Shown: positions 57,746 to 64,000 of the stretch, in pieces
How the letters are laid out: each line of letters begins with the position of its first letter
Numbering within the stretch: the stretch's first letter is position 1
Origin: an uncultured Ruminococcus sp.
GTDB taxonomy: Bacteria; Bacillota; Clostridia; Oscillospirales; Ruminococcaceae
Length of the DNA: 64,000 bases
Assembly: GCA_902787365.1 (NCBI GenBank)
Contig: CADAGC010000005.1
Coordinates: forward strand, 1-64,000
Direction of reading: 5' to 3'
Made by a program: the position numbers and the translations under genes
The notes under the pieces: generated by a model
Databases searched by the model: none
The model's input: only the letters and a program-made list of their open reading frames with translations
Told to the model about the DNA's origin: nothing

Positions 57746-59961
57746 GCCCTCACAAAATGCAGAGTCTTTGACACAAAGTCGCCATACAGCCCGTCAACGT
57801 TCCACATCTTGGCTACATTTATGCCGGCATACATCAAAGCCGCACCCGAAAGCTTCTCCTCGGGCTTTGATTCCTCGTAGTAGTATGCGTCGGGGTCAAG
57901 ACCCTTTAGCTTGATGTTTCTCGAGCGCTCGTTTGCTCTGCCTATCACCTGCACAAACTCAAACAGCGCCTCGCTCTTGTCCTTGGCTACGAACATCCAC
58001 GCATCCCAGCTGTTGTCGGCAAACATATTGCCAATGCGGTAGTGGTCGCCCGTGCGCACAAGGGGGTTGAATTTCTTGAACTTCTCTATCTGTTCGGGAA
58101 TGGCATTCCTGTCCTCCTCGGGTATGCGGGTAACGTCAAGCTCGTAGCCGAATGTTCCTACAAGTGCTACATCGCCCCTCGTTGCAAAGGGTGTCACTCT
58201 GCCGCAGGAGTGGTTGGGGCAGTCGGAAACGTGCGCACCCATAGCCGAGCAGGGATAGCACATCGACGTGCCGTACTGTATCTTTAAGCGCTCTATCGCA
58301 TCTGTGTCGTCCGAGCACCATATCTGCGGGCTGTAGTAGAGCATTCCGGGGTCAAACCTCGCACCGCCGCCCGAGCAGTTCTCTATCAGTATGTGGGGGT
58401 AGTCGGTAGTCAGCCTGTCCATAAGCTCATAAACGCCCAGCACGTATCTGTGCCATATCTCCTGCTGCCTGTCAGCAGGCAGAGCGAACGACCCTGCTTC
58501 GGTGTGCTGCCTGTTCATATCCCACTTGATGTATTCTATGTTTGCCGAGTCGAGTATCTTCCTCATCATCGAGTAGACGTAGTCTCTTACCTCTTTTCTC
58601 GAATAGTCGAGTATATACTGCTCTCTCGACATTGTAAGCGGTCTGCCCTTTATTTGTATAGCCCAGTCGGGGTGCTCTCTGTAAAGTAATGAATCGGGCG
58701 AAACCATTTCAGGTTCAAACCATATGCCGAATTTCATTCCCAGCTTGTTGACTTCATCGACTAAGTGCTTTAAGCCGCCCTCGAGCTTCTTTTCATATAC
58801 AAACCAGTCGCCCAGCGATGAATTGTCCGAGTCTCTGTGCCCGAACCAGCCGTCGTCCATAACCAGCATCTCAATGCCCAGCTTGCTTGCCTGCTCTGCT
58901 ATGCTTATGAGCTTTTCAGCCGTGAAATCAAAGTATGTAGCCTCCCAGTTGTTTATAAGTATCGGGCGGCGCTTGTCCTTGTATTCGCCTCTTATGAGAT
59001 TGCCCCTGTATAAGTCGTGGAATGTTCTCGACATCTTGCCGATACCGCTGTCAGAGTGTACCATTACCACCTCGGGCGCTGTGAATATCTCGCCTGCTTC
59101 AAGCTTCCACGAGAAATCAAGGGGGTTTATGCCCATAACAAAGCGTGTTTTCTTGTGCTGTGTGACTTCAGCCTGTGCAAAGAAATTTCCGCTGTAAACA
59201 AAGTTGAAGCCGTAGACCTCGCCGCTGTCCTCATCTGCCTTGTGCTCGCAGAGTGCGACAAAGGGGTTGTTCTGGTGTGAGCTTTCGCCACGGCAGGAGT
59301 CTATGCCCTGCTTGCCGTGATGTAAGCGGCAGCGCTCGACTGCCCTCTCCCTCGCCCACGAGCCGTTGAGGGTCATCATATCAAATTCGTGAGTGTCAAA
59401 ATCCACGCAGGCCGAAAGCACACGGGTCAGATATACCGCCTTGTCGCCTGTGTTGCGAACTATTACGCTTCTTGTGATAACGTCAAGCTTTTCAAACGCC
59501 GTGTAGAAAAGCGATACCTCTAAATTCGCAGGCTTGTCCTCCATTATTATCTCTAAGGTGTTGCAGGGGCTTTGCTCTGTCGCAAATGTCGCAGGCATAC
59601 CCTCTAAAGCAGGCTTGCCCTCGGTTATCCTGTAGCCTTTGTATCGCAGGTCGCTTGTGGCTGTGCCGTCGGGCGCTTTTATCTTGAATGAGGGTTCTCT
59701 GTAATCCCCCACGCCGAATGTCGAATACTCCATAGGCAGCGAATCAAGGAACGAAGCCCTGTCTCTGTTGTTTGTCAAAGGTGTAAAGGGGCTTTCATCA
59801 AGGCGCATAATGCTCGTCATGTCCGTGTCGGGAATCTTGCGCCCGTAGTATACGTGTGCTAAATAGCCGTCAGCAGCCACCATGAGCATATATGTGGTGT
59901 CTTTTGCATCAAGCTTGAAGCTTTGGCTCTTTTCATCAAATGTGATATTAATATTGACCAA
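57742..59961 (-). CDS. GH36 alpha-galactosidase
   Basis: This 739-aa enzyme removes terminal alpha-galactose (raffinose-type sugars, galactomannan). N-terminal beta-sandwich, then the catalytic barrel: nucleophile Asp in YIKWDMNR (near 481), ENCSGGGARFDPGML, and acid/base Asp in WCSDDTDA (near 550). EPEMVSPDS and VMDDGWFGHRDSD bind the sugar. No signal peptide, so it is cytoplasmic. The start is uncertain: the TTG at 59961 abuts the AAAGGGG ribosome site without spacing. Promoter at 60068-60096. Confidence 0.93.
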   Translation of the reverse strand: MVNINITFDEKSQSFKLDAKDTTYMLMVAADGYLAHVYYGRKIPDTDMTSIMRLDESPFTPLTNNRDRASFLDSLPMEYSTFGVGDYREPSFKIKAPDGTATSDLRYKGYRITEGKPALEGMPATFATEQSPCNTLEIIMEDKPANLEVSLFYTAFEKLDVITRSVIVRNTGDKAVYLTRVLSACVDFDTHEFDMMTLNGSWARERAVERCRLHHGKQGIDSCRGESSHQNNPFVALCEHKADEDSGEVYGFNFVYSGNFFAQAEVTQHKKTRFVMGINPLDFSWKLEAGEIFTAPEVVMVHSDSGIGKMSRTFHDLYRGNLIRGEYKDKRRPILINNWEATYFDFTAEKLISIAEQASKLGIEMLVMDDGWFGHRDSDNSSLGDWFVYEKKLEGGLKHLVDEVNKLGMKFGIWFEPEMVSPDSLLYREHPDWAIQIKGRPLTMSREQYILDYSRKEVRDYVYSMMRKILDSANIEYIKWDMNRQHTEAGSFALPADRQQEIWHRYVLGVYELMDRLTTDYPHILIENCSGGGARFDPGMLYYSPQIWCSDDTDAIERLKIQYGTSMCYPCSAMGAHVSDCPNHSCGRVTPFATRGDVALVGTFGYELDVTRIPEEDRNAIPEQIEKFKKFNPLVRTGDHYRIGNMFADNSWDAWMFVAKDKSEALFEFVQVIGRANERSRNIKLKGLDPDAYYYEESKPEEKLSGAALMYAGINVAKMWNVDGLYGDFVSKTLHFVRA

Positions 59962-60000
59962 CCCCTTTAAAATATATTTGTGTTAATCAAGGTCTTCGAC

Positions 60001-60034
60001 ACCGCCGTGCGAATCCTTTACTTAAATCGGCGGT
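60001..60034 (-). promoter_or_regulatory. Leader hairpin of the alpha-galactosidase mRNA
   Basis: ACCGCCG and CGGCGGT (60001-60007 and 60028-60034) form a 7-bp stem with a 20-nt loop in the leader between promoter and ribosome site. Confidence 0.4.
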
Positions 60035-60067
60035 ACACGCCCCGTGCGCCCGCCCACCTTGAAAAAC

Positions 60068-60096
60068 ATTCTACCACAAATAATAAATATAGTCAA
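60068..60096 (-). promoter_or_regulatory. Promoter of the alpha-galactosidase gene
   Basis: On the minus strand TTGACT (60091-60096), 17 bp, TAGAAT (60068-60073). Confidence 0.7.
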
Positions 60097-60126
60097 TCTA
60101 TGTAATCGTTTGTAAATTGTAAAAAA

Positions 60127-60155
60127 ATTTCCCCCGATGAATTTCGGGGGAATTA
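60127..60155. terminator. Terminator after the lipoprotein cluster
   Basis: AATTTCCCCCGA and TCGGGGGAATT form a stem; A-rich and T-rich flanks let it work from both sides. Confidence 0.8.
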
Positions 60156-60160
60156 TTGAT

Positions 60161-60940
60161 TTATTTACTCATCATATCCTTAAGTGCCGTCTTTATGTGC
60201 TCGGTGTTGTCAGAGTCGGAAAATGCGTATGAGAACTGTAAAAAGCTGTTGTCCTGCTTTTCGTTCTTAAATACAAAAGTATACATATAGCACTTTACGC
60301 CCCTCTGTGAATAGCTTAAGAAAACCGTCTTTGCCTTGCCTGCAAAGCCCTCGTCCAAGGTCACATCACTTAATCCCATGGGGTCGCCCTCGTCGGGAGT
60401 GGTAAGCTCGGTGTAGGCCTGCTTTAAGTTTTCGATGTATTCGTCAAGGGTCACGCTTCTGTCCTTGCCTATGCCCTCGGTAAGGCTCACAAGCTCTACC
60501 GTTGAGGATATTCCAAGGTCGTCATTGAATACCGCAGCCACGTTTGCAGCTGGCGCCTGATCGTCTATCTCGTAGCTCTTGACCTCCCAGCCGTCGGGGT
60601 AGCTTATGTCAATGCCAAAGTCGGCCGCCGTTATCCTGCTGCCCTCGACATTTATCTCTACATTGGGCTTTGTGTCCTTGTCCTCCTGCGATGAGCTGTC
60701 ATCATCGGGCTGTGAGCTGTCCTCCGTAGGCTGTGTCTGAGTTTCTGTCTGCTCCTCGCTGCTGTCCTGCGGCGGTGTTGTCTCAGCCTGTGAGCCCTGC
60801 GAGGTTATCTCGTCACTTTCTGCCGCCGTTGAAGAAGTTGTGGTCGTTGTGCGGTCTTTGCTGCCGTTGTCATCTCCGCCCCCGCAGCCTGTCATCATCA
60901 TAGCCGCTGTGAGCAGTATCGTTAAGTATGCTTTATTCAT
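60161..60940 (-). CDS. Lipoprotein with Ser/Thr/Glu-rich linker
   Basis: This protein of about 259 aa has a signal peptide with lipobox (MMMTGCGGG, Cys about 18). A 70-residue low-complexity linker of Thr, Ser, Asp, Glu and Gln spans about 25-95, and the C-terminal domain (about 100-259) is a globular beta-alpha domain (ITAADFGIDISYPDGWEVKSYEI) resembling PsbP-like lipoproteins. GGGAGATAAAAAGA precedes the ATG at 60940. It is last in a row of four lipoprotein genes, but is not similar to the other three. Confidence 0.75.
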   Translation of the reverse strand: MNKAYLTILLTAAMMMTGCGGGDDNGSKDRTTTTTSSTAAESDEITSQGSQAETTPPQDSSEEQTETQTQPTEDSSQPDDDSSSQEDKDTKPNVEINVEGSRITAADFGIDISYPDGWEVKSYEIDDQAPAANVAAVFNDDLGISSTVELVSLTEGIGKDRSVTLDEYIENLKQAYTELTTPDEGDPMGLSDVTLDEGFAGKAKTVFLSYSQRGVKCYMYTFVFKNEKQDNSFLQFSYAFSDSDNTEHIKTALKDMMSK

Positions 60941-60957
60941 TCTTTTTATCTCCCAAA

Positions 60958-61497
60958 TCACATCTCAAGTAATATCCATCTGCCGTCTGTCTTGCCGACT
61001 TTTATGGTCATAGAGTCCTCGTCTTCGCCTTTGCTGCCCTTGATCTTGACCTTAAGCTTAAGCTTGTAGCCCTCGGTGATCTTTATCTCCTTCTCACCGC
61101 CGCAGCGCCTTGTGAGCTTGTCGGTGTATTTTTCAAGGTCATCATCTTCAAACTTGTCCTTTTTGTCAACCTTGTAGGTTATCCTTACGTCGTCACCGAA
61201 TTTACTGATAGCAGCTCTGTTAAGCTCCTCGGCGCCGTTGTCAAAATAATCCTCGCCGCTGCCTGCATACTGGTTTCTGTATTCTATCTCGGCATCGCAG
61301 TAGCATTTTCTGAATTCCTTGCCGCTGCCTGTTTCTATCGCCTTGAAGTAGGATTCAACAGGCCTTTCGTACTTTGGCGTCGAGTCCTCGTCGTCCTTGT
61401 CCTTTTTCTTACTGTCGCTGTCGCTGCAAGCGGTCATTGCAAACATCAGCGCTAATACTATCGCCATTACAGGCAGTAATAATAATCTCTTTTTCAT
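60958..61497 (-). CDS. Lipoprotein, member of a tandem paralogue family
   Basis: This protein of about 179 aa has a signal peptide with lipobox (AMTACSDSD). The rest matches the two upstream genes: YFKAIETGSGKEF, FGDDVRITYKV, GYKLKLKVKIKG, MTIKVGKTDGRWILLEM. This is a compact alpha+beta domain like a DUF4878/NTF2-type fold; function unknown. AAAGGAG precedes the ATG at 61497. Confidence 0.75.
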   Translation of the reverse strand: MKKRLLLLPVMAIVLALMFAMTACSDSDSKKKDKDDEDSTPKYERPVESYFKAIETGSGKEFRKCYCDAEIEYRNQYAGSGEDYFDNGAEELNRAAISKFGDDVRITYKVDKKDKFEDDDLEKYTDKLTRRCGGEKEIKITEGYKLKLKVKIKGSKGEDEDSMTIKVGKTDGRWILLEM

Positions 61498-61523
61498 AAG
61501 TTCTTCTCCTTTGTTCTTTCTTA

Positions 61524-62336
61524 TCACATCTCAAATAAATACCACTTGCCTTCTACAAGCCCCACTATCATATGCGATGTGTCGCTCTGCTTGTCCTTGT
61601 TTCCCTGTATGGTGGCTTTTATCTTTATGTCATACATTTCGTCTATGTTGCTCTTTAAAGATAATGTCTTTTTGTAGCCGTCGTTGTATTCTTGTAACTT
61701 TTCCTTGCCGAGCTTTTCTTCGCTTTTTATCTTGTAGGTTATCTTGTAATCATCGCCGAACTGTTCTTTGAATCTCTCAAAGAAGCTGTCCATAGTATCA
61801 TTCCATACGCCTTCGTCCTGCATATTCTTGATCATTTCCGGAACGATAGCGCCCTCTATCTTCTTGACGTTGCCCTCTTCTATGCCCTCAAAGTAATCCT
61901 TTATGGGCTTGATCTCATCGCCTAACTCGTCATCGGGTATATTTTTCTCGGTCGTTGTGGTTTCATCGGGCGCCGAGTTGTCTTTCTTTGTGGTTATCTC
62001 GCCCGTGTCGGGGTCAACGTCCGGCGGATAGTCTATCGGGTATTCGTCAGGCTCCGAGTCGGTGTCATCCGGTGTAGTCGTAGTAGCAGCTGTGGTGGTA
62101 GTAGTGGTAGTTGTCGTGTCAGTATCCGAGTCGCTGTCTGACACCGTTACATCACCGCTGCTGCTGTCTGAATTGCTGCTGTCATCAATCACGCTGCTCG
62201 AAGATGAAGACGAATCGCTCTTTTTGCTCTTTTTTGATGAGCTTTCATCGCTGCTCTCGCACCCTGCCAAAACTATTGATAACGCCGCAAGTGCCGCTAT
62301 AATAAATGTAAGCCTGCTTTTGCTTTTCAGTTTCAT
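61524..62336 (-). CDS. Lipoprotein with Ser/Asp/Thr linker, tandem paralogue
   Basis: This 270-aa protein has a signal peptide and lipobox (IVLAGCESS). A linker of about 100 residues is rich in Ser, Asp and Thr (SDSDSDTDTTTTTT). The C-terminal domain reads YFEGIEEGNVKKIEG, FGDDYKITYKI, DIKIKATIQG and GLVEGKWYLFEM, matching its neighbours. The linker would reach through the wall. Confidence 0.75.
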   Translation of the reverse strand: MKLKSKSRLTFIIAALAALSIVLAGCESSDESSSKKSKKSDSSSSSSSVIDDSSNSDSSSGDVTVSDSDSDTDTTTTTTTTTAATTTTPDDTDSEPDEYPIDYPPDVDPDTGEITTKKDNSAPDETTTTEKNIPDDELGDEIKPIKDYFEGIEEGNVKKIEGAIVPEMIKNMQDEGVWNDTMDSFFERFKEQFGDDYKITYKIKSEEKLGKEKLQEYNDGYKKTLSLKSNIDEMYDIKIKATIQGNKDKQSDTSHMIVGLVEGKWYLFEM

Positions 62337-62348
62337 ATTTTCCCCTCC

Positions 62349-62858
62349 TTATATGTCTATCACATACCATTTGTACTCTACCATACAAACCTTTATTACC
62401 TGTGTTTCCGTGTCTTCTTTGTCGCTGCCCTTTATGTCCATCTTTACTTTAAGCTCATACCCTTGCGAGAATTCTATCTCCTTTGAGTATCTTTCAAGCA
62501 CCTGTGCTTCAAGGCTTTTTAGCTCATCGTCGCTGTACTTCTTCTCATCTTTGAATTCAAAGCTCATCTTTATGTCATCGCCGTATTTTTCCTGCAATCC
62601 CTTGCTCATATCCTCAACCAGATTCTTGTAAAAACCAGGCTCTTCGATATCGTAGTAATTTATCATCTGCGGCGGCATACATTCCATGTAGCTTTCGGCA
62701 TCACCCTTTGAAAATGCCTTGAAGTAATTCACCACTACCTGCTGATATTCGTTGAAATCCTCCTTGCTGCTGTCTTCATCACCGCAGCCTGTGAACATCA
62801 TAAGTGCTATGAACGTCATAGCTATTATAAGGCAGATCTTAAGAAGCTTCGGTTTCAT
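62349..62858 (-). CDS. Lipoprotein, tandem paralogue
   Basis: This protein of about 169 aa has a signal peptide with lipobox (MMFTGCGDE). The domain reads YFKAFSKGDAESYMECMPPQ, YGDDIKMSFEF, GYELKVKMDIKG, VIKVCMVEYKWYVIDI. It is first of the row and has no linker. GGAGAAGGAG precedes the ATG at 62858. The predicted terminator of glyQS lies upstream. Confidence 0.75.
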   Translation of the reverse strand: MKPKLLKICLIIAMTFIALMMFTGCGDEDSSKEDFNEYQQVVVNYFKAFSKGDAESYMECMPPQMINYYDIEEPGFYKNLVEDMSKGLQEKYGDDIKMSFEFKDEKKYSDDELKSLEAQVLERYSKEIEFSQGYELKVKMDIKGSDKEDTETQVIKVCMVEYKWYVIDI

Positions 62859-62876
62859 ATTATACTCCTTCTCCCT

Positions 62877-62927
62877 AAAAAAACAACAGCCCTTCCTCAA
62901 AAAATATTCTTTTCAAGGAAAGGCTGA
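62877..62927 (-). terminator. glyQS terminator
   Basis: On the minus strand CAGCCTTTCCT and AGGAAGGGCTG form a stem with one G-U pair around an A/T-rich loop, followed by TTGTTTTTTT. Confidence 0.85.
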
Positions 62928-62935
62928 TCAATTGT

Positions 62936-64000
62936 TTAAAACTCTATTTTCTTTTCAATGTATGCTGTAAGGTCTTCTATCTTTATTCTTTCCTGCTCCA
63001 TTGTGTCTCTGTCACGAACTGTTACGCAGCCGTCCTCGAGTGAATCAAAGTCGTAGGTTATGCAGATAGGTGTGCCTATCTCGTCCTGACGGCGGTAACG
63101 CTTGCCTATTGAGCCTGCTTCGTCGTAGTCAACGCTGAATTTCTTGCAAAGCTCGTCGTAAAGTGCGCCTGCCTGCTCTGAGAGCTTCTTTGACAGGGGC
63201 AGCACACAGGCCTTGAAAGGCGCAAGTGCGGGGTGGAAGTGCATTACTGTTCTTACATCGGGCTTTTCTTCTGTGCCGATGTTCTCCTCGTCATAAGCTT
63301 CTGTTATTATGGTGAGGAAAAGTCTCTCAACACCGAGTGACGGCTCTATAACGTAGGGAATGTATCTCTCGTTAGTCTCGGGGTCAAAGTAATCAAGGCT
63401 CTTGCCCGATGTGTTTATGTGCTGTGTGAGGTCGTAGTCTGTTCTGTCAGCTACGCCCCAAAGCTCGCCCCAGCCGAAGGGGAAGAGGTATTCAAAGTCT
63501 GTGGTAGCCTTTGAGTAGAAGCAAAGCTCTTCCTTGTCGTGGTCACGAAGCCTTAAGTTCTCTTCCTTGATGTTAAGGGAGAGCAGCCAGTCACGGCAGA
63601 AGCTTCTCCAGTAGTCAAACCACTCAAGGTCTGTGCCGGGCTTGCAGAAGAATTCAAGCTCCATCTGCTCAAACTCTCTTACTCTGAAGATGAAGTTGCC
63701 GGGGGTTATCTCGTTTCTGAAGCTCTTGCCTACCTGTGCAACGCCGAAAGGTATCTTCTTTCTCGATGTTCTCTGAATGTTTGCAAAGTTTACGAAAATG
63801 CCCTGTGCTGTTTCAGGTCTGAGATAAAGCTCGTTCTTTGAGTCCTCAGTTACGCCCTGGAATGTCTTGAACATGAGGTTGAACTGTCTTATGTCGGTAA
63901 AGTTGTGCTTGCCGCAGTTCGGGCAAGGAATGCTCTTTTCCTTGATGTAATCCATCATCTGCTCGTTTGACCAGCCTGCAACGTTTGTGCCGTCAAAGTC
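62936..64000 (-). CDS. glyQS: Glycyl-tRNA synthetase, C-terminal part (gene continues beyond window)
   Basis: The visible 354 residues belong to the dimeric, class II glycyl-tRNA synthetase found in Gram-positives. They include [20 protein letters not shown], motif-2 region [24 protein letters not shown] and the C-terminal anticodon-binding domain ([40 protein letters not shown]). The N-terminus with the start lies off the right edge; 14 codons before the first internal ATG are open to the edge. It is one of the window's core housekeeping genes. Confidence 0.95.
   Translation of the reverse strand, partial: DFDGTNVAGWSNEQMMDYIKEKSIPCPNCGKHNFTDIRQFNLMFKTFQGVTEDSKNELYLRPETAQGIFVNFANIQRTSRKKIPFGVAQVGKSFRNEITPGNFIFRVREFEQMELEFFCKPGTDLEWFDYWRSFCRDWLLSLNIKEENLRLRDHDKEELCFYSKATTDFEYLFPFGWGELWGVADRTDYDLTQHINTSGKSLDYFDPETNERYIPYVIEPSLGVERLFLTIITEAYDEENIGTEEKPDVRTVMHFHPALAPFKACVLPLSKKLSEQAGALYDELCKKFSVDYDEAGSIGKRYRRQDEIGTPICITYDFDSLEDGCVTVRDRDTMEQERIKIEDLTAYIEKKIEF

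Noticed and set aside
1..64000. Prophage, CRISPR-Cas, restriction or other classical defence system
   Set aside because: No integrase, phage structural, Cas, restriction or transposase genes were found on either strand.

Overview
This 64 kb window comes from a Gram-positive, low-to-mid GC Firmicute, most probably a fibre-degrading gut or rumen Ruminococcus or close relative (Oscillospiraceae). The signs are two secreted proteins with C-terminal type I dockerins, a GH16 glucanase with a ricin-type lectin module, GH43 and GH36 glycosidases, teichoic-acid-type polymer genes, strong AGGAGG ribosome sites, many TTG starts and textbook sigma-A promoters (TTGACA, 17 bp, TATAAT). The species call is inference; no rRNA gene is present.

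Layout. 0.1-2.4 kb: a zinc/cadmium export unit (separate HMA chaperone and P1B ATPase) behind an ArsR/SmtB-type operator. 2.5-6.8 kb: a secreted Cys-repeat protein, a HAD phosphatase and a HTH/coiled-coil protein. 6.8-10.7 kb: a broken mnmG, two radical SAM genes, one intact type I toxin-antitoxin (TA) locus and a decayed copy of it. 10.7-14.4 kb: an MBOAT/DHHW-like pair in which both proteins have lost catalytic features, and an SDR gene. 14.5-17.6 kb: rpmH-rnpA-yidD-yidC-jag. 17.8-30.3 kb: a cell-surface polyol-phosphate polymer cluster (three TagF/TagB-like enzymes, TarI-like and TagD cytidylyltransferases, LicD, SDR, acyltransferase, SGNH esterase). 30.3-35.3 kb: DUF389 and zinc-ribbon membrane proteins, GH25 lysozyme, and a small operon with a zeta-like P-loop kinase. 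35.3-47.7 kb: a LacI-type sensor fused to GGDEF, GH16, cytidylate-kinase-like protein, two dockerin proteins, a 5'-nucleotidase and GH43. 47.7-57.3 kb: polA, mscL, MATE, CbiB-like, aminotransferase, metG, tRNA-Arg(CCG). 57.4-57.75 kb: a complete Fst/par-like type I TA locus. 57.7-64 kb: GH36 alpha-galactosidase, four lipoproteins (three paralogous) and the 3' part of glyQS.

The most interesting content lies in nominally intergenic DNA. There are two unrelated type I TA loci with convergent promoters, shared terminators and tiny membrane peptides (29 and 37 aa), plus a degenerate third. There are also several dispersed repeat families: a 180-bp element with 18-bp terminal inverted repeats, short AATGCATAATT-ended elements, CCCCTCC palindromes and a GC-rich spacer repeat. 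Some of these supply stop codons, terminators or protein tails to neighbouring genes.
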